Of a stretch of 22,798 nt of DNA, positions 1 through 6,929 are shown in pieces. Under the pieces are notes generated by a model, which had not been told where the DNA came from, made no database searches, and saw only the letters and a program-made list of their open reading frames with translations. Position numbers and translations under genes: made by a program. How positions within the stretch are numbered: the first letter of the stretch is position 1; every line of letters starts with the position of its first letter. The DNA is from JBFGRM01 sp041563675 (GTDB taxonomy: Bacteria > Nitrospirota > Nitrospiria > Nitrospirales > Nitrospiraceae), in assembly GCA_041563675.1 (NCBI GenBank), contig JBFGRM010000012.1:1-22798 (forward strand). The letters run 5' to 3'.

Positions 1-684
1 ACGGGAGTCCAAACTCCTTCGATCGAGGTCCTCCCGCTCGAAAATCAGGATTGGAATGCGGCCTGGGCACGGACTGTGCAGCCGGTGCGTGTGGGCCGCC
101 GCATCGTCATCAGACCGAGCTGGGCGCAGCCGACGGCCGAGAATGGTGTCATCGACCTCATCATCGATCCCAAACAGGCCTTCGGCACGGGTCACCACGC
201 CACGACCCGCCTCCTCGCGGAGCGGCTCGAATCGGTGATTCAGGGAGGCGAACACGTCCTGGACGTGGGGACGGGGTCCGGCATTCTGGCCATGATCGCC
301 CTGCGCCTCGGCGCCGCGTCCGCCGTCGGCATCGATTCCGATCCCACCGCGATCGCCTGCGCCCGGGAGGCGGCGGCGGTCAACGTCTTCGGAGACGAGC
401 TGGATCTACGGGTCGCTTCCCTGGAGGAGGGCTGCGGCGCGGAGCTCCAGAGCGCGGATCTCGTTCTGGCGAACCTCGACGCCCAGACCTTGCTGCGCGC
501 CGGCCGTGAGCTCATGCGCCGGCTCAAGCCCGATGGGCGGCTCTTGATCTCCGGCATTCTGGAGGAGGATTACGAGGAGATCGCGCGGGTCTTCACCCAG
601 GCCGGTGGCATGCTCCATGCCGTGCATGGTCGGGAGCGATGGCTCGCGGTGGAAATCCTCACGGCCGGGGCGTGCGAAGGCTGA
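1..684 (+). CDS. prmA: Ribosomal protein L11 methyltransferase, 3' part
   Basis: The reading frame is open from base 1, so the gene starts before the window; 227 residues are visible and it stops with TGA at 682-684. PrmA uses S-adenosylmethionine to methylate ribosomal protein L11 in the cytosol. An early NQDWNAAW segment (about bases 43-66) followed by IVIRPSW is the hallmark of the PrmA substrate domain and linker. The SAM-binding motif I, VLDVGTGSGIL, follows around 257-289, and a NLDAQ segment near 472-486 fits the family's NP/NL motif. An internal GTG at 76 could be mistaken for the start but would cut off the DWNAAW block. The next gene starts 3 bp after the stop, so the two are probably co-translated. 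Confidence 0.9.
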   Translation, partial: TGVQTPSIEVLPLENQDWNAAWARTVQPVRVGRRIVIRPSWAQPTAENGVIDLIIDPKQAFGTGHHATTRLLAERLESVIQGGEHVLDVGTGSGILAMIALRLGAASAVGIDSDPTAIACAREAAAVNVFGDELDLRVASLEEGCGAELQSADLVLANLDAQTLLRAGRELMRRLKPDGRLLISGILEEDYEEIARVFTQAGGMLHAVHGRERWLAVEILTAGACEG

Positions 685-687
685 CGC

Positions 688-1158
688 ATGCGCGGCCGGG
701 TCCATCAGATCAGCGTGTCTCGAGGCGGTGTGCCCAAGCGGGCCGTGGAGCAGGCCCGGATCGAGGCGGAGGGGGTGTCCGGCGACCGGCAAGCCACGCC
801 GAAGATTCATGGCGGACCCGACCGCGCGGTCTGCCTGTTTTCTCTGGAGCTGATCCAGGCGCTTCAATCGGAAGGCCACTCCATCGAAGCGGGCTGCACC
901 GGGGAGAATCTGACGTTGGCCGGAATCCGCTGGGAGACGCTCGCGCCCGGTGATCGCCTCCGGATCGGCGGCGAGGTCGTGCTCGAGCTCACGAGCTATA
1001 CGGCGCCCTGTGAGCACAACGCGCAATGGTTCGCGGATGGCGATTTCCGCCGGATTTCCCACAAGCACCATCCGGGATGGAGTCGTCTCTACGCTCGGGT
1101 CGTGCAAGCCGGAGATGTTAAACGCGGGGATGAAGTCGTGGTCGAGAAGACGGGCTAG
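688..1158 (+). CDS. MOSC domain protein
   Basis: A 156-residue protein made essentially of one MOSC domain, the fold of molybdenum cofactor sulfurase C-termini and of the YiiM/YuaD family. The N-terminal VHQISVSRGGVPK, the GDRQATPKIHGGPDRAVCL block and the GCTGENLTL block are typical. The conserved cysteine lies in APCEHN (about residue 110), the residue thought to carry sulfur or contact the cofactor. The ATG is 3 bp after the prmA stop, which supports the start and suggests translational coupling. The substrate is unknown; small stand-alone MOSC proteins are usually linked to Moco-dependent reduction or sulfur transfer, but nothing adjacent here is a molybdoenzyme. Confidence 0.88.
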   Translation: MRGRVHQISVSRGGVPKRAVEQARIEAEGVSGDRQATPKIHGGPDRAVCLFSLELIQALQSEGHSIEAGCTGENLTLAGIRWETLAPGDRLRIGGEVVLELTSYTAPCEHNAQWFADGDFRRISHKHHPGWSRLYARVVQAGDVKRGDEVVVEKTG

Positions 1159-1207
1159 GGGCGCGGGGCCAGTGGCGAGTGGTCAAGACAGAAAACGCGC
1201 GGTCATG

Positions 1208-1245
1208 AGGAAAGACATAGAAGCAGGAATTTGATTCTTTCCTGC
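1208..1245. repeat. Imperfect hairpin after the MOSC gene
   Basis: GCAGGAA at 1223-1229 can pair with TTCCTGC at 1239-1245, and the alternative arms AGGAAAGA (1208-1215) and TCTTTCCT (1236-1243) also match. Outer GGGCGCG and CGCGCCC segments (about 1160 and 1261-1268) could extend it. There is no clear U-tract, so a terminator role is only a guess. Confidence 0.35.
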
Positions 1246-1286
1246 CCCTTGCCCCGAGCCACGCGCCCGAGTGCAATCGTTTTAAT

Positions 1287-1952
1287 ATGAAGCGCATACT
1301 CGAGCCTGAATTGATGGATGATCCCGAGCAGGCCCTGGCCTATGCGCAGGCTGACTTTTCGGCCGAAAACCAGACCTTCGTCGATCTCTTTCGTTCGCGG
1401 TTCCCGCATTTCGTCAAGGAGCGAGTGCTCGATCTGGGCTGTGGACCGGCCGACATTGCGATTCGATTCGTTCGGGCGCTGCCCGACTGCCAGGTGACGG
1501 CCATCGACGGGTCACCGGCCATGATCCGTCTGGGCGAGGAGGCGGTCAAGGCCGCGGGACTCGAACGTCGAATCGCGCTGCGGTGCCGGCGGCTCCAGGA
1601 CCTGGAATTGGGCGAGCCGGCCGATGGCATCATTTCCAACAGTCTCTTGCATCATATGCCGAACCCGCTACAGTTCTGGGAGGGGGTCAAGCGCTGTGGG
1701 AAGCCGGGAGGCGCTGTCCTGGTCATGGATCTCACTCGGCCCAGGTCGGCGGCCGACGCGCAGGCGATCGTTGAGCGCTACGCCGTCGGCGCACCCCCCA
1801 TCCTGCGGCGAGACTTTTACAACTCGCTGCTCGCTGCCTTTACCGAGGACGAGGTGCGCGCGCAATTGGTGGAAACGGGTCTCGGGCCGCTGACGGTCGA
1901 GCGGGTCGATGACCGGCACTGGGTCGCGGCGGGAACAATCCCTAAGGCGTGA
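1287..1952 (+). CDS. Class I SAM-dependent methyltransferase
   Basis: A 221-residue soluble protein. Motif I, VLDLGCGPADI, is at residues 47-57; the acidic end of strand beta-2 is in TAIDGS (Asp74). ISNSLLHHM at 116-124 matches the motif IV region of the Methyltransf_25/11 group. This fixes a seven-strand SAM methyltransferase fold but not the substrate. No Shine-Dalgarno is obvious before the ATG, which follows an AT-rich CGTTTTAAT stretch, so the message may have a very short leader or the start may be slightly wrong. It is 128 bp from the MOSC gene and separate from the FGE-like gene downstream. Confidence 0.85.
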   Translation: MKRILEPELMDDPEQALAYAQADFSAENQTFVDLFRSRFPHFVKERVLDLGCGPADIAIRFVRALPDCQVTAIDGSPAMIRLGEEAVKAAGLERRIALRCRRLQDLELGEPADGIISNSLLHHMPNPLQFWEGVKRCGKPGGAVLVMDLTRPRSAADAQAIVERYAVGAPPILRRDFYNSLLAAFTEDEVRAQLVETGLGPLTVERVDDRHWVAAGTIPKA

Positions 1953-2013
1953 GGCGTGAGGCGGAAGGTGGAAGGCAAGAAGAATCGGGGGAAGAGTAGC
2001 TGAAGGTGGAGGG
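1945..2013. repeat. Purine-rich tract with 7-bp direct repeat
   Basis: Two tandem copies of AGGCGTG (1945-1958) overlap the methyltransferase stop codon and lead into a purine-rich stretch made of GAAGGTGGAAGG-like units up to the next gene. The last G-rich piece, GGAGGG at 2008-2013, may serve as a ribosome binding site. Confidence 0.4.
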
Positions 2014-2016
2014 CGC

Positions 2017-2910
2017 GTGAGAAAGGGGAACATGGTTTTCGGCGAGGTTGCAAAATGGGGCCGGTGGTTTACCGCGATGGTGCTGCTGGCGGGTCTCATC
2101 GGAACGGTCCCGGGCTGGGGGCAGGTGGGGGATCTGCGCAAGCTCCGGAAGGACGCGGAGGAGAAACAGGCGACCTACGTCGACGACGCACCCATGGTCC
2201 TGATTCCGGAGGGACCCTTCTGGATGGGTGCCGAGCGTGGGATCGGGCTGGAGGATGAGAGCCCGCGCCACGAAGCCTGGCTGGATGCGTATTACATCGA
2301 TACGCACGAGGTCACCACGGATCGCTATGCCAATTTCCTCGCGGCCACGCACCGCACCGCGCCCTGGCTTTGGGGCTCGGTGGATCTGGAGGTGCATGCC
2401 GATCGGCCGGTCATCGGTGTGACCTGGTATGACGCGGATGCGTTTTGTCGTTGGGCGGGAAAGCGGCTCCCGACCGAGGCGGAATGGGAGAAGGCGGCGA
2501 GGGGGACGGACGAGCGGCGCTACCCGTGGGGGAATGAGGTGCCCACGGCCTCCCTCGCAAACTTCGCGATCGGCGCCCGCTTCAGCTATGACCAGGCTTT
2601 GATGCCCGTCGGGCACTATGGAGGCGCCAAGAGCCCCTTTGGCGTCTCCGACATGGCCGGCAATGTGTGGGAGTGGGTGCTGGACTGGTACGATGCCTAC
2701 TACTACGCACGGAGCCCCTCCATCAACCCTCCGGGCCCGGAGACAGGTGAATTGAAGGTCCTCCGCGGAGGCGCCTGGTCCGATCTTCCCAACTACCTGC
2801 TCAGCTACTCCCGCTTTCAGTTGCCTCCCGACACGAGAAACAGCTTCACCGGCTTTCGCTGTGCCCAGCCGGTCCTCAAGTTCGAAGAAGACCCTTCGCC
2901 CGCGCAATAA
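2017..2910 (+). CDS. Exported FGE/SUMF1-domain protein, catalytic Cys absent
   Basis: A 297-residue protein counted from a GTG at 2017; ATG at 2032 (292 residues, preceded by AAAGGGG) is an equally good start. Residues 12-36 form a signal peptide or anchor (KWGRWF then a hydrophobic run). The formylglycine-generating-enzyme fold follows from about 59 to 283: PMVLIPEGPFWMG, then RLPTEAEWEKAARG (150-163), YPWGN (169-173), DMAGNVWEW (212-220), VLRGGAW (248-254) and GFRC at the end. In true FGE the RGGS block is followed by the catalytic cysteine pair; here the segment after RGGAW has no cysteine. It is therefore probably not a sulfatase-activating enzyme but one of the non-catalytic or differently used members of this fold (PvdO/GldK-like). 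Its role is unknown. Confidence 0.85.
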   Translation: MRKGNMVFGEVAKWGRWFTAMVLLAGLIGTVPGWGQVGDLRKLRKDAEEKQATYVDDAPMVLIPEGPFWMGAERGIGLEDESPRHEAWLDAYYIDTHEVTTDRYANFLAATHRTAPWLWGSVDLEVHADRPVIGVTWYDADAFCRWAGKRLPTEAEWEKAARGTDERRYPWGNEVPTASLANFAIGARFSYDQALMPVGHYGGAKSPFGVSDMAGNVWEWVLDWYDAYYYARSPSINPPGPETGELKVLRGGAWSDLPNYLLSYSRFQLPPDTRNSFTGFRCAQPVLKFEEDPSPAQ

Positions 2911-2955
2911 ACGAAATCCCCCTGTAGGAGATCGTCAGAGCCATGCTTCTTTGCC

Positions 2956-3004
2956 CCCTCCCTCCGTACCCCAGTCCTTTCCCCGCAACGGGGGCGAGGG
3001 AGGG
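2956..3004. repeat. GC-rich inverted repeat, REP-like
   Basis: CCCTCCCTC at 2956-2964 is the exact reverse complement of GAGGGAGGG at 2996-3004, and inside it CCCCG (2981-2985) pairs with CGGGG (2989-2993) across CAA. It lies just after the FGE-like gene and could end its transcript. It resembles the element at 13168-13188, though the two are not the same sequence. Confidence 0.55.
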
Positions 3005-3041
3005 TCGTGGATCTCTGCGTTGAGCGGCGAAGCGGGGGTCC

Positions 3042-3084
3042 AAAAAGAAAAAGGCCCAAGGCTGAGAATTCAGCCTTGGGCCTT
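3042..3084 (-). terminator. Strong Rho-independent terminator of the PilZ gene
   Basis: A perfect 15-bp stem (3051-3065 with 3070-3084) closes a GAAT loop. Read on the minus strand the stem is followed by a T-rich run, TTTTTCTTTTTG, at about 3053-3041. This is the classic intrinsic terminator pattern for the minus-strand PilZ gene, whose stop lies 90 bp upstream. The plus-strand side has no T-run, so it acts mainly in one direction. Confidence 0.88.
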
Positions 3085-3173
3085 CACCGAGGAGTGGAGA
3101 GGCGGGGCGACCAGTTCTCTCCGGGGTTCCCGCGTCGGATGAGACGACCGGGGGCCGGAGAGGCGAAGGGATC

Positions 3174-3485
3174 CTATGGATTTCGACTTGCGGTCAGGAG
3201 AGAGCGAAGCCGTTTCTGCACATCCTCGCGAACCCGGATGAACTCCAACCCGTACTCCCGGCCACTGGACCAGCGAATCGCCGCCAGGTCCACCTCAACC
3301 GGAAGGTCTTGATCCTGAAGATAGACTCTCAGCCCGAGGTAATCACCCTTTTGGAAGAGGGTCTCGCATTGGAACGCGCAGCCCCCGGTCGAAAGGTTGA
3401 GCAGGTTCCCCTGGCTGCTGCTGTCGTCCGAGGAAAAGGCAACCGCTCCCTGTATCGTAAAGCGTGGCGCGCGGCGTGATTCCAT
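3174..3485 (-). CDS. PilZ domain protein (probable c-di-GMP receptor)
   Basis: A 103-residue single-domain protein. The N-terminal RRAPR (residues 4-8) supplies the RxxxR element and NLSTGG (30-35) the D/NxSxxG element that together bind cyclic di-GMP in PilZ domains; the first position of the second motif is Asn, a common variant. The rest, ending RSLLTASRNP, fits the PilZ beta barrel and closing helix. No other domain is attached, so it probably acts as a small adaptor that passes the c-di-GMP signal to a partner. It is monocistronic, with its own terminator at 3042-3084. Confidence 0.85.
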   Translation of the reverse strand: MESRRAPRFTIQGAVAFSSDDSSSQGNLLNLSTGGCAFQCETLFQKGDYLGLRVYLQDQDLPVEVDLAAIRWSSGREYGLEFIRVREDVQKRLRSLLTASRNP

Positions 3486-3810
3486 GGTGTCTTTGGCGTT
3501 GCCCTTCTGAAGCGCGAATGGTTTGACGCGGTCCTTCCAAGGCCGCCCTGAAGCAAGGCATGTGCCCGCTTCATATCACCTACCTTGGCCACATTGATAC
3601 GGCTGACCATAGTAACCATAAAACTCTCTATCCAATTGAAATATCTATGTTTATGTCTCTGGATGGGCTGGTTGGGCGGTCGTCGGTGCTGCGGGGCACC
3701 GGCGAGACCGCCCGCGGCGAAGCCGGCGCGGCCCGAACAAAAAGGGACAGAATTTGGTCAAAATCGATCAGATCACGGTGGAATGCCCGGCCCTCAGGAG
3801 GGAAAACCCT
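3486..3810. other. Intergenic region between PilZ gene and membrane protein gene
   Basis: No convincing gene. Bases 3590-3660 are distinctly AT-rich against the rest of the window and probably hold the promoter of the minus-strand PilZ gene, but I cannot fix -35 and -10 boxes. A nested hairpin lies at 3674-3713. Bases 3720-3760 contain AAAAAGGGACAGAATTTGG, a string resembling ends of REP/IS200-type elements, but no transposase is nearby. Confidence 0.5.
3674..3713. repeat. Nested hairpin in the intergenic region
   Basis: GGGCGGT (3674-3680) pairs with ACCGCCC (3707-3713), and inside it CGGTGC (3684-3689) pairs with GCACCG (3696-3701). It is downstream of the minus-strand hydrolase/membrane-protein pair and may mark the end of that transcript, though no U-run follows. 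Confidence 0.5.
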
Positions 3811-4296
3811 TCACCGGACGAGGACGCCGGCAATGACGAGCACAGTCAGGGCGGACAGAACCGTGAGGTAGACGGTGACGCTTCGATCGCTGAACCAGGC
3901 GGTCTTCCAATCGTCTGGATACAGACTACGTCCGGCAAGGTAGGCCCCTTCTTCATAGAGTCCCAGCGCTCGCTCGATCTCGATCAGGGCCTGCTTCGCC
4001 ATGCGATGGCGATCGCGCTGCTGCAGAATCAGGTACCCGAACACGCCGGAGAAGAGCGCGACGCCCGTGATGGCGAAGAGCGCTTCGGTGACGTCATGGC
4101 GAGGTTGGCCGGGCACCGCGAACATCGTGACCAGCAGGAGAACGAGAAACGCGCTGGCGAATGCCGTGAGCCGCATCATCTGCTCGCGGCGACGAAACAC
4201 TTCCTCCTTGTACCAGGGGTAGAGCATTTTCAGAATTTCGAGCTGCTCCTCTTGCAACAGCATCCGTTCTTTCATCATGACCTCGCGTTGCCGCAC
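3811..4296 (-). CDS. Small membrane protein, three predicted helices, unknown function
   Basis: Up to 161 residues from a GTG at 4296; in-frame ATG codons at 4278 and 4275 are alternatives. A charged N-terminal part (about 1-40, rich in Glu, Arg and Lys, likely helical) is followed by hydrophobic segments at about 42-61, 71-92 and 140-160. Between the second and third is an amphipathic stretch with Arg/Glu and a YPDDW motif. I recognise no family. The gene begins 20 bp after the stop of the upstream alpha/beta hydrolase on the same strand, so they are probably co-transcribed. It could be a membrane anchor or partner for that enzyme, but this is inference. Confidence 0.72.
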   Translation of the reverse strand: MRQREVMMKERMLLQEEQLEILKMLYPWYKEEVFRRREQMMRLTAFASAFLVLLLVTMFAVPGQPRHDVTEALFAITGVALFSGVFGYLILQQRDRHRMAKQALIEIERALGLYEEGAYLAGRSLYPDDWKTAWFSDRSVTVYLTVLSALTVLVIAGVLVR

Positions 4297-4316
4297 CTCG
4301 TCGCCGCTCCGGGCCC

Positions 4317-5132
4317 CTACAGGTGCCGGATCAGCCAGTCCGATATCAGCGCCGTCATCCTCGCGAAATCCTCCTGCCGGGAGAACTGATGATCGGCGCC
4401 CTCGATGAGGTGCAGCGATTTTTCCCCCGTTAAGGCGTCGAAGAATCGCCGGCTCTGGTGCAGCGGAATCAGCTCGTCGCGGTCTCCCTGCACGATGACG
4501 GTCGGCGCGCCGATGCGCGGCGCTGCCCCGTAGCCGATGCGTTGTTGAGCCTCCTCATAAAAATCAAACAACAGCTTGATTCGTCCGGGTCCGCCCGCGA
4601 AGTTCGGGACCGTATTCGTGCGTCGCCACTCGGCCATTCCGGATTCACCCAGTTCGAGCTCGAGCTCCTCCGGGAAATCGACGACCGGGCACTTGAGCGC
4701 CAAGCATGCCAGGCCCCTCGGCTCGGCCGGTCCAGAATCTGCCTCACGTCCCGGCAGCCCCGACCAGCGCGCCGCCGCAAGGATCGCCACCAACCCGCCG
4801 AAGCTGGAGCCGACGAGGCCGATCTTGGCATAGCCTCGAGCGGCGACGAGATCGAGCGCCGCGAGGGCCTGCGAAACGGCCAGCCCCACGGTGATCTGCT
4901 CGAAGGGACCTTGGCTGTCGCCGTGCCCGTAGAAGTCGAACCGCAGCGTCGCGATGTTCTGCTCGAGCAGGAGCCTGGTCAGGGTCTTGTTGGTGGTGCT
5001 GTGCTGGCTGGACAGAAACCCGTGGCACAGCACCGCGATCCGGTCCGTTGGTGCATCAGGTGTGGACAAGAGGGCAGAGACCACGCGCTGGTCCGGGTCC
5101 TTGAAGGTCAGCGGCTGTTCCATCGAGGGCAT
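4317..5132 (-). CDS. Cytosolic alpha/beta hydrolase (serine hydrolase)
   Basis: 271 residues starting MPSMEQPLTF. The oxyanion segment HGFLSS is at 37-42, DFYGHGDS at 66-73, the nucleophile elbow GSSFGG at 108-113 (Ser110), the acid Asp219 in GDRDELIP and the base His248 in GADHQF. This is a complete catalytic triad of the family near BAAT/peptidase S9-type hydrolases and YqiA/YfhR-like esterases. There is no signal peptide. The open frame runs much further upstream, but that part is antisense to the divergent ferredoxin/MBL gene; the family N-terminus starts here. ATG 5123 (MEQPL) is the alternative start. The substrate cannot be told from sequence. Confidence 0.87.
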   Translation of the reverse strand: MPSMEQPLTFKDPDQRVVSALLSTPDAPTDRIAVLCHGFLSSQHSTTNKTLTRLLLEQNIATLRFDFYGHGDSQGPFEQITVGLAVSQALAALDLVAARGYAKIGLVGSSFGGLVAILAAARWSGLPGREADSGPAEPRGLACLALKCPVVDFPEELELELGESGMAEWRRTNTVPNFAGGPGRIKLLFDFYEEAQQRIGYGAAPRIGAPTVIVQGDRDELIPLHQSRRFFDALTGEKSLHLIEGADHQFSRQEDFARMTALISDWLIRHL

Positions 5133-5207
5133 TCTAGCAGAATCGCTCCCACGGGGTGGAGCACCGCCGGGTTCGGCAGGTATGATGCAGGGTGGGAGGG
5201 CCCCGAC

Positions 5208-6095
5208 ATGGCTGACGCCCGAAAGCGCTTGCCGGACAACGTGGAGGGCTCGCTCTTCGTCGACTCCACCTGCATCAATTGCGACACCTGCCGCCAGTTG
5301 GCGCCCCGCTCGTTCATGGAGCAGGGCGACTGCTCGGCCGTGTATCGCCAACCGGAGGGCCCGGCGGAACAACTGCAGGCCTACCAGGCCCTGCTGGCCT
5401 GTCCGGTGGGGTCGATCGGCGACAGCCGGATGAACCGGGACCAGATGCGGGCGGCGAAGGCCAGCTTTCCGATCCAGATCGACAGGCATGTGTGTTACCT
5501 GGGCTTCACCTCGGCCAAGTCTTTCGGAGGGAGCAGCTATTTTGTGACGCATCCGCAGGGGAACTGGATGATCGACTCTCCTCGATACCTCGCGCCTCTC
5601 GTGCGTTTCATCGAGCAGCACGGCGGCCTGCGGTACCTCTTTCTCACCCATGAAGACGACGTGGCCGAGGCCGATCGCTATGCACGGCGCTTCGGCGCTA
5701 TACGGATCATCCACCGGGCCGACCTCGCGGCCCAACCCGGAGCGGAGTGGGTGATCGACGGCGTGGAGCCCGTCGACGCGTCCCCAGATTTTCGGATCAT
5801 TCCTACACCCGGCCACACGCCGGGCAGCATGGTCCTCCTGCACCGCCAGCGCTACCTGTTCTCCGGGGATCACCTGTGGTGGGACCGCGACGAACGCGCC
5901 TTGCGCACGCCGCGAGTCCATGTCTGGTCGGCGGAGGCGATGAGACGATCAACCGCGGCGCTGCTGGGGCACCGCTTCGAATGGGTGCTTCCGGGTCATG
6001 GGGAGCGGGTGCATCGTTCGGCTCGGGCCATGCGGGAGGAGCTGCAACGTGCGGTTCGCGACCTGAAGTTGACTGCGGCGCGAGCTGAGCGGTAA
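5208..6095 (+). CDS. Ferredoxin / metallo-beta-lactamase-fold fusion
   Basis: 295 residues; the ATG is preceded by GGAGG at about 5195-5199. Residues 15-75 form a ferredoxin-like domain with Cys22, Cys25, Cys28 (CINCDTC) and Cys65 in ACPVG, enough for one [4Fe-4S] cluster. Residues 90-275 form a metallo-beta-lactamase fold with THEDDVAEA (147-155), PGHTPGS (201-207), SGDHLWW (219-225, Asp221) and PGHGE (262-266, His264). The usual THxHxDH is changed: His148 is kept but the later His/Asp positions read D-D-V-A-E-A. I recall related ferredoxin-MBL proteins in cyanobacteria and plants using a THxDDVADH version, so a variant metal site is plausible. It is divergent from the hydrolase gene. An iron-sulfur-linked hydrolase or redox enzyme is the best guess; the substrate is unknown. 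Confidence 0.85.
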   Translation: MADARKRLPDNVEGSLFVDSTCINCDTCRQLAPRSFMEQGDCSAVYRQPEGPAEQLQAYQALLACPVGSIGDSRMNRDQMRAAKASFPIQIDRHVCYLGFTSAKSFGGSSYFVTHPQGNWMIDSPRYLAPLVRFIEQHGGLRYLFLTHEDDVAEADRYARRFGAIRIIHRADLAAQPGAEWVIDGVEPVDASPDFRIIPTPGHTPGSMVLLHRQRYLFSGDHLWWDRDERALRTPRVHVWSAEAMRRSTAALLGHRFEWVLPGHGERVHRSARAMREELQRAVRDLKLTAARAER

Positions 6096-6138
6096 TCCTG
6101 GCGAGGTTCTGTTGGAGGGGCCGACAGACGGCAGGGCC

Positions 6139-6169
6139 GCGCGAGGGCGGAATTAAATCCGCCTCGCGC
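6139..6169. terminator. Hairpin between convergent genes
   Basis: GCGCGAG (6139-6145) pairs with CTCGCGC (6163-6169) and, past a one-base bulge, GCGGA (6147-6151) pairs with TCCGC (6158-6162), leaving an AT-rich loop. It sits between the ferredoxin/MBL gene and the convergent VWA gene and includes the VWA stop codon. It lacks a U-run but could block readthrough in both directions. Confidence 0.5.
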
Positions 6170-6929
6170 GCACCTTGAAGTCGACGTTGTCCTTCATCCA
6201 GTTCAGGAAACGAACCTGCTGGGCGACTTCCACGCCCGGGTCGATGTATTCTGGCCACCGCTTCATCACGTTGGAATCCACGGTCCAAAGCCGGACGCGC
6301 TGACGCTTGACTTCGGTGCGCCAGTACTTGCCGACCGTCGGGCTTGCATAGGTCAACCGGACCGTGATGTTGCGTGACAGGTACTCGAGCGGCTGCAGGT
6401 TGATCTGCTGATAGACCGCTTTCTTGTTTTTGTCGCTACCCACGAAGTCCGGAACGCCGTCGCTGACCAGCATGACGGTGATCGGCGCCAGCACGAGATT
6501 CCGCTCTTTGGTGATGCGGGCCACTTCCTCGAAGAACGAGTTGAAATCGGTCAGGGTGTCATCGGGCCTGAACCACTCTCGCAGTTGGGCTTCGATCTCC
6601 CTGACACTCTTGCCCTCGAAGTCATGGATGGGGTGGAAGGTCTTCGGTTCGTCCCTCCGCTTTCCCCCCACGCTCCCGACGAACAGCGCCTGCGGCTTTT
6701 CCAAACCGCCCAGCGAATTCATGTGGGCGTAAATGTAGTGAGACATGAACCTGAGCGCGTTGTCGTAGTTCCCCGAATGCTTGAACGACCCGCTCGCATC
6801 CACCCCCACGAACAATGTCGTGCGAGGCTTCCGCTCACCCGGCTCGATCAGGCAACCCGCGGTCAGGCAGAGCAGGACGGCCGTGACGATCAGTGTCAGC
6901 GCGCGTGTCTGTGTGATCAATCGTTTCAT
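6153..6929 (-). CDS. Lipoprotein with von Willebrand factor A-like domain
   Basis: 258 residues. The N-terminus has a positively charged start, a hydrophobic run and the lipobox LTAGC with Cys26, so the protein should be lipid-anchored outside the cytoplasm. The mature part opens with TTLFVGVDASGSF: DASGS at 44-48 is the DxSxS metal-ion-dependent adhesion site of VWA domains. A threonine at about 125-127 and the aspartate in LVSDG (Asp157) are in the right order for the other MIDAS residues. The start ATG overlaps the stop of the upstream membrane protein gene (ATGA, 6926-6929), so the two are translationally coupled and probably act together. VWA domains mediate protein-protein contacts with a divalent metal; the partner is not known. 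Confidence 0.85.
   Translation of the reverse strand: MKRLITQTRALTLIVTAVLLCLTAGCLIEPGERKPRTTLFVGVDASGSFKHSGNYDNALRFMSHYIYAHMNSLGGLEKPQALFVGSVGGKRRDEPKTFHPIHDFEGKSVREIEAQLREWFRPDDTLTDFNSFFEEVARITKERNLVLAPITVMLVSDGVPDFVGSDKNKKAVYQQINLQPLEYLSRNITVRLTYASPTVGKYWRTEVKRQRVRLWTVDSNVMKRWPEYIDPGVEVAQQVRFLNWMKDNVDFKVRARRI

Noticed and set aside
3560..3871. Plus-strand frames in the gap after the PilZ gene
   Set aside because: They run into the antisense of the membrane protein gene, with no ribosome binding site or recognisable domain.
4317..5921. A 534-aa minus-strand frame
   Set aside because: Only 4317-5132 has alpha/beta hydrolase similarity; the upstream extension is antisense to the ferredoxin/MBL gene.
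4458..6095. A 545-aa plus-strand frame
   Set aside because: The part before 5208 is antisense to the hydrolase gene; only the ferredoxin/MBL part has recognised motifs and a ribosome binding site.
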